Assembly: GCA_012932865.1 (NCBI GenBank)
Contig: SAXG01000019.1
Location: 434,001 to 498,000 of the forward strand
Length of the DNA stretch: 64,000 nt
Direction: 5' to 3'
Origin: Amylostereum areolatum
Lineage: Eukaryota; Basidiomycota; Agaricomycetes; Russulales; Stereaceae
In this document: piece by piece, positions 53,279 to 63,879 of the stretch
Numbering within the stretch: the first letter of the stretch is position 1
Layout of the letters: each line of letters begins with the position of its first letter
The notes under the pieces: generated by a model
The model's database searches: none
Told to the model about the DNA's origin: nothing
Seen by the model: only the letters and a program-made list of their open reading frames with translations
Program-made: the position numbers and the translations under genes

Positions 53279-55731
53279 TTATCGATCACGGCCTGAAACC
53301 GGTATCGCATGGTTATCGTCATAAACGATTGACGCAGGGCCTCTGGAACAAATAAGCCCGCATTTCCGTACGATAACAGAGCCATAACGTACGACATTTC
53401 AACTCCCTGCCCAATATATAGTCAGTTATAAGCGTGCGGAACCAAGCAGCACACACATTTTCGATCCAGGAAAGATGAGCTTTGAGTTCTGTCAGGCCGA
53501 AAGCCAGAACGACGAAGAACTCCTGCTGCCAATACGAACCCTGAGAGCCCTGCTGGATCTGTTTTGGTATCGCCGATATATCGGCAGTGATAGTACACAA
53601 AGTTGAAAACTTGTCTACGAAAAGGACTCGTAAGCGTTGAATAAAGCTGCGCGGAGCGTCTCTAACCTGGATCTTCATCCATCCACTCTGGCGCTAGCGA
53701 GCCGCGGTAGCAGAATAGTCTACTCGACAATGTATCACCGCTGTTTAACCTCCCCGTCCAGATAAGGGAAGTCTTGAACAACGTAGTCTCAGAGACCTGT
53801 GTTCCCTGGTGATTTACCGCGGTCAACACTGGGAAAAAATATGTGTACACCGACCAAAAACCAAACCTGTTGAATTGTAGTGAGGAAGCCCCCGGGGACG
53901 TAGGGCCTTCCATTACCTTTTACGACGATCGTGCGGCATCGGGAACGATGACTGGGGATAGACCTTTGATAAGGGCGAGTACAGCTTGTGCCGTGCGTGA
54001 GTTTCGCAACGCGCGTTGAGACGAAATGGTCTATATGAAAGGATACGGCGCCCACGGCCACCGCCTTACCCCTACAATTGCCTGAGGGTTTGGTGCAGAA
54101 GGTAGTCTGAGACGGAGACGTACGCGTGGGGGTCTGGACGGAACAACCGGGAACCTCGTCCTTTCAAGTGCGCGTCGATTTCATTGTAAAGGTATTCGCT
54201 CGCGGCGAAGCCACCAACAAGAAGATATGCCTTTGACCGTTGATGTCAAAACATGTCCACGGTGCATGATTTGTAGAACTCGCCGATATATTGTCAGGCG
54301 CCACGGCGTCCTGTTGAGCTTCGATTGCGCGGATGATCTCTTTGATGCCTGGGTCAAAGTAGCCGCGGACCTCTTCCCTGGAAGTGTCTTCACATGGGGT
54401 GACGTCAAAGACGAATTGGCATCACGTACTCAGTAAGCTTTATCCGCCCATTGCGTATTTGAACGTCACGGTCGTTGTCGCCGACGTTGCCGAACTTGAC
54501 GGACGAATCGCCCGCGCCCTTGAAGCGCTTTTTAGCGGTCTGGTCAAATTGGTGCGCTATGCTGTTCAAGGAAGCCTCTGTCCCGAAAGACGAATTCCGG
54601 AGTTTTTCTATGATTATATGACTGTGAGCGCGTAAGCCATGGACTGTGAAAGAGAAGAGACCTGTAAGATGGCGTATAGCACGGCGGCGTACGAAGTCGG
54701 AACCCTCAAAGATACCTAACCACAAGTCAACATAGAGATAGACGCGTAGAAGGTAATACGAACATCCAGGTCGCGCAATTTCTTGACCTTTGGGCGGAGC
54801 TGTATCTACGAACGTGTACGTGCTGAGGTCGACGGTTCCACCACCAGCGTCAATGATTATGATATTGTTTCCCCTCTGCTCATCGGTACGGTCAGCGTCC
54901 GGGAGCATCTCCAATAACTATTTACGCACCTTCACTTCTTCAGCAATCAACCCGCTCGCAAGGCAATAGTGCAGACTGGCTTCCCCCTCCGGAACGAACG
55001 TCACACGCTCACGCCCCAAGAAAGTGTCTGGCACCAAACCCGCCATTACCGCCACCTGGCGCATTGCGGACTGCTCGGCTCCTTCCCATCCGTTCGGATG
55101 GCTCAGAACTATGTCAATGTCTTCTTTGAAGGACTCCCACAGAAGATGACCGCTCGCATGAGTCTGTTGGATGTATGCGCGAGCGTGCTCGAAGAGATAC
55201 CGATAAAAATCTGCGTAGACGTCTACAATGCTTTTTGAGGCGGGAATTTTGCATGGTTGTATGTCTTCGACCGTCTTTGTGATGTGTTTGGGACGCAGAA
55301 GAAGCTTAAACCTGCGATGGGGAGAGAGACCTGGGGCATCAGGCCAGAGGATCGGTAGGAGAAGAAGCCGCACGCACCATTCAGTCTTTATAGGCGCCGC
55401 GCGATCCGGCCCGTCTTCCCCTTCGTCGTCGTCTTCATCATCGTATGGTGGCTCTTCAGCGCCAGCTGCGAGTACCTTCCCGTCGACGTCGTACCATATC
55501 ACGGTCTGCACCTTCGAGTCCCCCGCATCCTGTCCAGGGTAGCTGAACCCATGTAAAAGGCGGCGGGCGAAGGACGAAAATGTAGAACGTGACTGACCGG
55601 GAAATCGTGTGTATTTCGGGGATTTTACCAGGATCCAGGATGGCGTACGATATACCGCTATAGGTCGTTCCTAAGTCGATGCCCATAACTAGTCGTCGTT
55701 TGAGGCCGTGGAACATTTGGCGATGTGTCAT
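53279..55731 (-). CDS. Hsp70-like (HSPA12-type) protein, copy 6
   Basis: Starts MTHRQMFHGLKRRLVMGIDL at 55,731. Motifs: GIDLGTTYSGISYAILDPG, VQTVIWYDVDGKVLAAGAEE, an acidic run, IVLSHPNGWEGAEQSAMRQV, IIDAGGGTVDLSTYTF, FKGAGDSSVKFGNV, LVGGFAASEYLYNEI and HFVSTRVAKLTHGTSC. The C-terminal part has GTQVSETTLFKTSL, FCYRGSLAPEWMDEDP, LCTITADISAIPKQ and SYWQQEFFVVLAFGLTELKA. The last exon reads GPASIVYDDNHAIPVSGRDR to TAA at 53,281-53,279. It is the closest paralog of copy 5. It is divergent from CC3, with 338 bp between start codons. ATP-binding residues are kept, and it appears intact. Confidence 0.87.
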
Positions 55732-55863
55732 GATGGTAGAGGAGTGTCCAGGAGGACGATTTCGTAGGTTGGTTGGTGGGGGGAAGCGCTTGTCACTTGG
55801 GGTATATGTAAGTATGTCCTGTATGTATGTGAACGACAGGAATACATAATTTTTCCACAGACC

Positions 55864-55878
55864 TTCGAGAAATTTTCC
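55864..55878. promoter_or_regulatory. Heat-shock-element-like site between Hsp70-6 and CC3
   Basis: TTCgaGAAatTTTCC: two perfect units and a third with one mismatch. It aligns with the site at 50,732-50,744 inside the otherwise conserved divergent intergenic region. Confidence 0.4.
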
Positions 55879-56069
55879 AGGCCGTCAGGTGGTATGCTTC
55901 CGCCTGTCCATCACTCGACTAGACTCTCGGATTGGTTCTCCGTAGAGGCATGTGGTGTCCACGCCTCGCTCCCAAGTACCCGTGTCCTAGGATGCAATTT
56001 AAGAACACGAAGAAGGGAAAGTTTGAGATGATACCGACCTCGTTCGTCCCGCTCCCACGTCTGACCTCC

Positions 56070-57629
56070 ATGAGCGCACCCGCGTCGCCTGTCGATTCAC
56101 CTCCTGCTCAACCCACGGAGGGGCGCTCGTCAGAAGGGCGCCGTTATCATAATGGTCGACGCCCAAGAAACGACGGGTACGGCTCACGACGTCGTGGGAA
56201 TACGGTAAATAGCACTATCGCGGACGCGAAAGCCAACTCATGGCGCACACGCTGCAGTCGACGGCCTCCACGTCCATATCCCATGCTGACGCTCCACCGA
56301 CCCCGACAAATGGGAACACAGAGGAACACCACACGACCGGGCGGTCGAGAGGACATCGCGATGTTAGGGTGAGTCGTAGCAGCTAACAGCTAGTATCAGG
56401 TTAATCAACGACCTCTCATCGACATATAGCCCCCGCAAGATCCCTACTCTGATTTGCTAGCCCTTCTCTGCCGCACGCAGGAGGGCCTCGTGGACGTCAC
56501 CTCCAATCTAGACGCCAGCAAAGAGGCAGTCCAGCGTCTGTCCGGCGACCGCCGTGCCCTCCAAGACGCGCAGCGGGAGCTGAAGCAGGCGCGCCAGACC
56601 ATCGCCGAGCGCGACAGGGCGCTCGCCCACGTTCAACGCGAGAAGCAGGAAGTCGAGGAGCTGCTGGAGAGGAGGACGGCCGAGTTGAGCGCGGCGCAGG
56701 TGTTCTTCCCGTCTTCGGAGACCGTGACGGATACGCAGGTGGCGAACCTCGTGAAGGACCTCAACTACGAGATTTCGCAGGTCGCGACGGCGCTGGTCGA
56801 AGCGTACGAGGGAAAACCGCGCCTTGTCCCTCCCGATTCCGTTGTAACTACCTGCACTCAACGACTCGGAGAAGCGCTAGGCGACAACGTCGTCCAGATG
56901 TTGACGCCGGGGAAAGGGGCGACCGGCGACGGGGACTTTCTCACTTGGTTCCAAATCGCACTGCAAGGCTGTGTTGGGTGGATCGCGCACTGGGTTTCAC
57001 TACAGTGGCACTTGGGTCCTGAAGAAAAGAAGGGCGTATTTGACGACGTATGGCACGCCCTGTACCAAAGCGGTCAGCAGCCACGTCCTGTTCCCCTTTC
57101 ACACCCCGTCTCACCGCATTCCTCACATACAGAGTCGGCACAAGTCGCCATCAAATGGAGCTCTATCACGCGAAAATATGCACACCAGGCGCTCGACTGC
57201 ATACGCGTCGACGAATATGTTGGACACCTCGTCGCCGAACGCGTCGCGGACGTGATTGTTCTTTCCGGATTGGAGCCGAGCTCAGGAGACCGGGAGACCG
57301 CGGTCGCCCTCGTTCTTTCCAAGGTTAAGCGTCAGATCATGGAGGTCGCGCGCCTCGCCGTCCAGTTGAACGAAACGATCGGCCAGAAATTCCCCTCGTA
57401 CGTCATGGAGCCCCTGCTTATCAGCCTTGGAACAAGCTTCGATCCGAAGACGATGACGAGTGAGTTGAACGAAGAAAAAGATGGGGTGCTGGATGAAGAC
57501 AAGGATACGTCGTCGTGGGTGAAGTGTACGACCGAGCTTGGATTGAGGAGGGTCGCGGAGGGAGGGAAGACTGATAAAATCCTGATAAAACCGAAGGTTG
57601 TCCTTGGCAAGCAAGATCGACCGTTGTAG
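56070..57629 (+). CDS. Coiled-coil protein family member CC3
   Basis: Start ATG 56,070 (MSAPASPVDSPPAQPTEGRS). Exons are 56070-56204, 56258-56368 and 56430 onward, with a probable in-frame 60-nt intron near 57,073-57,132 at the place where CC2 has an intron. It has the same plan as CC2: a disordered basic N-terminus, a coiled coil (LLALLCRTQEGLVDVTSNLD, RELKQARQTIAERDRALAHV, ELLERRTAELSAAQVFFP), VKDLNYEISQVATALVEAYE, KWSSITRKYAHQAL, VARLAVQLNETIGQKFPSYV and the C-terminal CTTELGLRRVAEGG...ILIKPKVVL. The exon structure and the 5' flank match CC2, so this is a duplicated unit with Hsp70-6. No catalytic motif was recognised. Confidence 0.8.
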
Positions 57630-58415
57630 TGTATAGAATACATGTATGATTCTCGAAAAGCGACATACTTACAGCCATGATACAGAACGCGTCCTATTGG
57701 CAGTCGAACGCGGTTACGGTGATGAGCTGGCGGTCAGAAACATAGGATGTGCTTCACATACCATGTGCATATCCACACAGCCAGGCCATTTCCTCTCTCC
57801 ATCGAAGATCCACACACTCCGCCATCTCCCATCGCGCTTGGATCAAAGTTCGCAGTACGCCCGCTTGTACTTCCGTGTTTTGAACGCTAGACGACGGAGG
57901 AGCGGAACCACGATTCGGGTCCTCGTAGCCATAAAAAAAGGTCATCTTGTCGGTGCACTGATCGTGTCGCAATCCAGAGCATTTGAAGGGGAAACATGGA
58001 AGGAAGGAGGTATCATCACATCGTGTGCTGTTCGGGGAGATCGAATCCTTCAAGCCGATGCAAAAGTAACGCCCGGAACGGGCCGGAAGGTCGCCGGAGG
58101 GTTTCGGAAGGGTCTGGTCTGGTCAGGTGACCGCCACAGGCGCGTATCCGTGTCGGTGTATCCCCGGCACTTCAACGTCAGTCGTACCACACAATCATGG
58201 ACTCGGAAAAGAGCACCTAGATTAGAGAGACAAGTGATACATCAAGAAGCGACCGAATACAAAAGACAAAGCACCGCAGCAACCGTACGCACAAAACAGG
58301 GAGGGGGGGTATATACATCAACATACATGTCAAGAGGAAGCCAAAAGCAGAAAATTGAAACTAAAGGGGTATAGAGCATATAGCGAGAAACGGAAAGCGG
58401 TGACCGCGGACACAC
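57630..58415. other. Intergenic region between CC3 and CC4; no gene seen
   Basis: The first 150 bases resemble the CC2 3' flank. The plus-strand open frames to 58,374 have no coding character I can defend. Confidence 0.35.
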
Positions 58416-59713
58416 TCATAGCAACTGCAGAGCAACTGCAGACTTCAGCCCCGCTTCCTTCCCGAACAAGCCCCCCTCCGGCCCATCCAACACGCCCCGC
58501 ACGCCCTTCCCATCGGACGCAGCCCCGACACGCGCGAGCAGAGGGGAAACGACCCCGGCCGCCACCGCATCCCCGACCGCCTTGTGGATCCTCAGCGCGG
58601 CCTGCACGACCTCGCGAACGCCGTTATAAGCGTGGTCACGCACGATGGCCCGAACGCGCCCGCGATCGCCGTCCATGCCGGCCGCGAGGACGACGCAGGC
58701 GAGCATGTCGATCAAGTCGTCCACATATGCTCCGGCCATCTCCTCCAGCGCTAATATGGGCGAAAGATGCGAGCGGGTCAGCGATTGCAGAGAACAGAGC
58801 CCGAGACACGAGGTAAAGGCGTGGACGTACGTTTGTCCGTTGTTGACTTCGGAACGAGATCATCGACGGACTTTTGGGGCGTGCGCGTGATGATGAAGGC
58901 TGCCATGTGTACGAGGCAAGCGCGGAAGACGGTCGAGAGGAGGGTAGGGTCGGCGCTGGAGACGGAGCGGAGGTCGTCGAGCGTAGGAGAGCTGAACCAC
59001 CGACGAAAGGTCTCTGCGGCGTCTCGCGTGTCGTCGGTGTCGACGTCGGTCGAATCCACCTCTTTCTCGATCGCCTGGGCGAGGGAGTCCGCGACCTGCG
59101 CGACGGCGGCATTGAGGCGGTCCTCGGCGTCGTCCGCGAAGAGGTCCTGGGTCCTGAGGAGGACCCCCGCCTTCTCGAGCTCGTCGGTGCGCGTTTGGAG
59201 GGATTCCTCCGCGGTGTCGAGCTGCGCCTCGATCGCCTGGACGTGGACCTGCAGCTGGGCGCGCGCGAGCTCGGAGCGGTCGAGGGCGGCCTTGATCGTG
59301 GCGAGTTCGGACTGGGAGAGCTTGTGGGAGGACTGGAGGGCCTTGAGCTGGGCGTGGAGGTAGCGGTTGATGATGTTCATGCGCTCGGCCTCGGCTTGGG
59401 CGTCCTCCATCGCGTCCTTGAGCGCGGCCTTGTCCTTCGCCATGTCCTCGAGATCCTGCTGCGCCCGCGCGAACTTGGCCTCCAGCAGAACCCGCTCCTT
59501 CTTCGCCTCGAGCAGCTTCGCCCCCCGCTCGACGTCATCCGAAGGGCCGGCTGAACGTCTTGCACCGTCCGCCGGGATCTTGGACGACGGCTTCGGGGCT
59601 TCGTCGTGAGCGACCGGGAGTGCGGTGCGGGAGAGCGCGTAGGCCAGCAGAGCACCGCCGACGAGCAGCACCCAAAGGCCAGTGAGCGTGAAAGAGAGGG
59701 GGTCGAAAGGCAT
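58416..59713 (-). CDS. Membrane-anchored coiled-coil protein CC4
   Basis: Start ATG 59,713 (MPFDPLSFTLTGLWVLLVGG). Exon 1 runs to 58,831 and exon 2 is 58750-58416, joined in phase across an 80-bp intron. Residues about 8-29 (LTGLWVLLVGGALLAYAL) form one hydrophobic transmembrane or signal-anchor segment. A long coiled coil follows (AKLLEAKKERVLLEAKFARA to LQTRTDELEKAGVLLRTQ), then RLNAAVAQVADSLAQAIEKE and a helical C-terminal part, VREVVQAALRIHKAVGDAVA...GVVSPLLARVG. The latter has the same position and feel as FNETIGQKIPS...MQPLL in CC2, so CC4 may be a distant, membrane-tethered relative of CC1-3. It lacks their LKPKVVL ending. Function unknown. Confidence 0.7.
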
Positions 59714-60443
59714 TGCGAGGGGTGGGGACGACGTCGGGAAGAAGAGAAGTGGGGGTGACGAAGAGCGCAAACGGAGAACTTATCCTCCTCCCGGTATCTC
59801 GCCCCATGACGAATTGAAAGGAATGGCCCCACGCTGCCTCGTTTTTCCCTTCGATATGACGCGGGGACAGAGTGGGTGGGCGTTTGCTAGTTACTGAGTT
59901 GATCGTAGGGTCAATTGTGGGAGGTGTCCAGCGCTCGCGGCTATTCGGGAGGTCTTGAAGCCTTGAGGGGTGCGTCTGGTGTCTATAGCCGGGTATGAAG
60001 TCGAAAGAGTAAGCGCAATGGTAAGTATGAGATATGAAGGGGGACCCGGTCGTCCTCGTCCTCGCCGTGGAGGAGGAGGAGAAACAGTGGGTCGGACTCA
60101 CCGTCGGAGTAGGTGGGAGTGACGTGACTGGGTCACCCGCTGTCACCCGTGAGGTCACCTCGGAGACATCCGGTCCACGTCAGAAAAAGGCGAACGCAGT
60201 TATATCGGCTTGAAAGGAGTTTCTCGGAGTCGAATCAGGCGTCGCTTTCGCACGGTGCCGTCCTCGCGTGGGCGACTGCTCCCGACGCCCGTCGGAGCCG
60301 CCACCTACTTGTTGGGATGCGCCCGCGGCTGCGCACGACCTGGCACCGGGAGCCCGCCTAGCCCGTAGCGGGATGCTACAGATGGGCTAGGTTTGGAAGT
60401 ACCCGCTCGAGAGAGTACAAGAGTCGCTCGGGGGGCACCGCTG
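59714..60443. other. Upstream region of CC4 and 5' end of the DIRS-like element
   Basis: The CC4 promoter should lie just above 59,713. The retroelement's left end is probably near 60,330-60,380, where TAGCCC...GGGCTA (60,359-60,389) can pair. Without the right end the terminus cannot be fixed. No gene. Confidence 0.35.
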
Positions 60444-60459
60444 ATGCCCCCAACTCTTG
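60418..60459 (+). other. Strong hairpin over the Gag start codon of the DIRS-like element
   Basis: GGGGGCA (431-437) pairs with TGCCCCC (445-451), and CAAGAGT (418-424) with ACTCTTG (453-459), with an asymmetric internal loop. The ATG at 60,444-60,446 sits at the edge of the apical loop and stem. Confidence 0.5.
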
Positions 60460-62051
60460 CCAGCACCTCGTCTCGCCAGGTCCGTCCCCATTTCGTCGCT
60501 TCGAACCGTTCCGCTGACGCCCTCCTCTCGCCAGAGTCTGCCTCGCCGCGTCGCCCACGCCGCTTTCGCTCTCAACCCTCGCGCAACTCCCATATGGCCC
60601 AGACTGAACATGTTGTACCGCAAGAGGAAGGACCGCACGCAGGGGGGCCGGGTCCCGACGCGCCGCAAGGTGGGCGGCCACTCTCCCGACGCATCCAGCC
60701 CGACCTGTCCCAGCTCTTCGTCGCCGGCATCGCCGACGACTGCATGCGAGTCGTCGAGCAGCTCGAAGGTGGACACTTGCGCCTCGCGGATGCAGCCACC
60801 AACATCGACGGCCTCCTCGCCAGCGGTACGCGCGCAGACCTGTCCGAAGAAGACGAAGACGCCGCACGCGGGGCGCGGGCCCAAGCCTACAACCACTTCG
60901 TCTCGCTCCTTGAGGAGGCCCTCGAGCGGCGACTCACGAACGAGGAGGACGGTTTCCGCCGTGTGCGGGGACTCGGCGGGAACGACGTCGGAGAGACCCG
61001 CCGCCGACGCTCGCGTTCGCCGGCCAGCACCGCGCGTCGCGGCAGGAGCTACGAGCGGGACAGCCCGCGCACCCCGCGTGAGCGCGCTCGCCGAAGGCGC
61101 TCCCACTCGGACGACAGCCGGTCCCCTCAGCGCGCGCGCTCTCGCCAGCGCCAGCGCGGACGCTCGCGCGACAGCGACCTCGACTTCCGACTTTCTGGCA
61201 AGCATCGTCGCCTCGATGACGACTTCAGCGACGACGGGCGCCCAGCCAAACGCAAGCTCGACTACTCCTCCCTCCCTTTCCTCTCCGGCCGAGCGGACTC
61301 AGCGCTCTCTGACAACTGCCGGCTTACCGTCAAGCTCAAGGCCAACTACCTTCAGCACCTCGACGAAATCAAAACCATCGTCATCTCCATGCCCGAGTGC
61401 CCCGATTTCCCCCAGTCCGGATGGAAGGCAGTCCTATCGGACACGTACTTCGACCTCGACGTCGTTTTTTCCAGCCTCTACGCCATTGGGGGAGACGGGC
61501 GCGACATCCAGAAGCTCGGGGAGTATGAGCTACACGGCGGACCATCCAAGCCTGCGAAGCACATCGCCACATCCGGCGAGTGGGGAATGGCATTCGAGCG
61601 CTACCAGGACGCCGTCACGTTCGTCTACCCGCATCGACGCGACGAGTTGGCCGCCTATCGCAGGCACATCATCAACTACTTCGGCGCCGTCCACGGGCAC
61701 GACGACCTCGTTCTCAACTACGACCGCGCTGTCCGCGCCCGCGTCGGCAGGTCCAACGCCCTCGAGCTTTCAGACACCAAGGAGTTTACGGCACTCGAGA
61801 CCATGCACATCACCGCTGGACTGGCCTCGCGACCGGCCACCAGCAACATCTCTCGCGCGCGAGGCAGCACTGCGACGGGAGCTCGCCGCTCGCAAGGCCC
61901 CCAGCAGTCCACCGAAATCTGCCGACGCTTCAACGCCGGGAACTGCTCAGGCAAAGGGTGCAAGTACCGCCACGCGTGCTCCTCATGCGGAGGAAAACAC
62001 GGTGCTCACGAGTGTGGCCGCGGCGACGGCTCCGCCCACACCAACCACTGA
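60444..62051 (+). CDS. Gag-like protein of the DIRS-like element
   Basis: First ATG at 60,444 (MPPTLASTSSRQVRPHF); 535 residues to TGA at 62,049-62,051. A short acidic helical region (SQLFVAGIADDCMRVVEQLE) is followed by an Arg/Ser-rich region (RRRRSRSPAS, RERARRRRSHSDDSRSP) resembling RS domains. A conserved-looking globular part follows (CRLTVKLKANYLQHLDEIKT ... WGMAFERYQDAVTFVYPHR), and near the end a CCCH-type finger plus Cys cluster, CRRFNAGNCSGKGCKYRHAC and CGGKHGAHEC. These are presumably for RNA packaging. The RT frame is +1 relative to this one and overlaps it. An upstream TTG-initiated extension exists but has no ATG. Confidence 0.78.
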   Translation: MPPTLASTSSRQVRPHFVASNRSADALLSPESASPRRPRRFRSQPSRNSHMAQTEHVVPQEEGPHAGGPGPDAPQGGRPLSRRIQPDLSQLFVAGIADDCMRVVEQLEGGHLRLADAATNIDGLLASGTRADLSEEDEDAARGARAQAYNHFVSLLEEALERRLTNEEDGFRRVRGLGGNDVGETRRRRSRSPASTARRGRSYERDSPRTPRERARRRRSHSDDSRSPQRARSRQRQRGRSRDSDLDFRLSGKHRRLDDDFSDDGRPAKRKLDYSSLPFLSGRADSALSDNCRLTVKLKANYLQHLDEIKTIVISMPECPDFPQSGWKAVLSDTYFDLDVVFSSLYAIGGDGRDIQKLGEYELHGGPSKPAKHIATSGEWGMAFERYQDAVTFVYPHRRDELAAYRRHIINYFGAVHGHDDLVLNYDRAVRARVGRSNALELSDTKEFTALETMHITAGLASRPATSNISRARGSTATGARRSQGPQQSTEICRRFNAGNCSGKGCKYRHACSSCGGKHGAHECGRGDGSAHTNH

Positions 62052-63879
62052 AGCAACCCCTCCGACGGGACCGCGCCGTTTCCGCGGCTTCGTGTGGGGT
62101 CAAGAGCAGGCCTCAATCCTCACCCCGTCGGCCCTCGCTACGGAGACGGCAGCGCCGCTCCCTGGACCTCCCCCTTCCGCACTCAACGACAAAATAGCAC
62201 TCGCGACGCTTCGCAGATACCCAGAGCTGTTCAAGGTCGTCTCCCCCATCAATATAGACAACTTCGAGTCGCTTCTCGTCACCCACCCCAATCGACCGTT
62301 CGTCCAGTCTGTCATTCGCGGTTTCCGCGAGGGTTTCTGGCCGCACGCCGACTTCCCGGACGACTACCCAATTACGCGCGACCACCCCGAGCGCCCATTC
62401 GCGCCCGCTGAGCTCGAGTTTGCGAAACAGCAATGCCTCGAGGAAGAACGTCTCGGGCGTTTCTCCCCACCTTTCGGCCGCCCCGGAGAACCCCTCCTCC
62501 CTGGCATGTGCAGCGTCCCCGTCAGCGTTATCCCCAAGAAATCGGGGAAGCTACGCCTCATTGTCGACCACTCTGCCGGCGAGTTCTCACCCAACTCAAC
62601 CATAGACAAGGATGACGTACACGTCCGTCTCGACACAGTTCAGCATCTGGCGCACAACCTGTTGCACGTCCACCGGCACCACGGCAACGTGCCGATCTAT
62701 CTATTCAAGTCTGACGTCTCCCAAGCCTACCGCCGCATCCCTATCCACCCCTTATACCAGCTCCGCCAGGTTGTCACAATCGACGGTGTCCGCCGTGTCG
62801 ACCGCTGCAACAACTTCGGAGGCCGCGCCTCCGGGAATCTGTGGTGCTCCTTCTTCGCACTAGTCCTGTGGATCGCTGTCAAGATCCGCCATATTGAAGC
62901 CCTCCTTGCCTACATCGACGACACGTTCTCCCATGACCTGTCACCCCGCTGCACCTTCTATGAGCCCTACGGTGCATGGCTTCCCCCAAAGCAGGTCCAA
63001 CTGCTCCAGTTATGGGACTTCCTCGGAATTCCGCACGAGAAGAGCAAGCAGGAGTTCGGCCGTGTTCTCGTGATCACCGGCTTTGAGGTCTCCCCGGTCA
63101 GCATGACCATTTTTCTCTCCGCCGAGAGCATCTCCAACCTAGTCACCGCCATCCACGCGTTCATCGACGAGGCCCCCGACCGCCGCCGTCGCCTCGTCGA
63201 GTGGCAGCGCCTGCTCGGCTGGATGAACTGGGCACTCAATGTGGCACCACTCCTCCGCCCTGCGCTCGCGTCCTCGTATGCCAAAATATCCGGAAAGAAG
63301 AAGCCCAATGCCCCCATATTCCTCAACGGACAGGTCTCACGCGACCTCTGCTGGTTTGCGACCATCCTGCAGCAGTCCTCCGGGATTCACATAATACGGG
63401 CGCGCCTATGGGATCCGTCGACAGCCGACATGGTTATCTTCTGCGACGCATCCCTGTCCGGCCTCGGCTTCTGGTCACCACAGGCTGGGCAAGGATTCGC
63501 ATCGACACTCCCCCCCGCCCCAAACACAGAAGACACCATCTTCTGGTACGAAGCACTGTGCGTCCTCGCGGCACTCAGCTGGGCGGCCGCCCTCCCCCAG
63601 GTCCCCTCAAAGCTACTTATCTACACCGACAACCTCAACACAGTCCAGATATTTGACTCGTTCAAAGCGCGTGCCGGTTACAACGACCTCCTTTTCCGGG
63701 CAGCCGAAATCCTCATGGCCTCCCACATCAACCTCCGCGTCCACCATATCCCAGGTGAGAAGAACACAGTTGCCGACGCCCTATCCCGGGGGCTTTTCAA
63801 TGTGGTGCGACAGTACCAACCATCCCTCCGTGTCCACGGCTTTTCACCCCCACGCTCGACGCTGGGGTCGCAGGGCTGA
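62052..63879 (+). CDS. Reverse transcriptase/RNase H of the DIRS-like element
   Basis: Recognisable coding starts around the Gag stop (PRRFRGFVWGQEQASILTPS). The +1 frame is open far upstream inside gag, so the true start or the frameshift point is unknown. RT motifs: SVIPKKSGKLRLIVDHSAG, FKSDVSQAYRRIPIHP, NNFGGRASGNLWCSF and the catalytic LLAYIDDTF. A WQRLLGWMNWALNVAPLLRP helix follows, as is usual in DIRS RT. RNase H: MVIFCDASLSGLGFW, FWYEALCVLAALSWAA, LLIYTDNLNTVQIF and HHIPGEKNTVADALSRG. No aspartic protease or DDE integrase is attached, which supports DIRS over gypsy. It ends TGA at 63,877-63,879, overlapping the next start. Confidence 0.85.

Noticed and set aside
58874..59554. 226-codon plus-strand frame rich in Arg/Glu/Val/Leu
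   Set aside because: Antisense of the CC4 coiled-coil exon.
60387..61205. 272-codon minus-strand frame
   Set aside because: Antisense of the Arg/Ser-rich part of the DIRS Gag; GC-rich sequence gives long chance frames.
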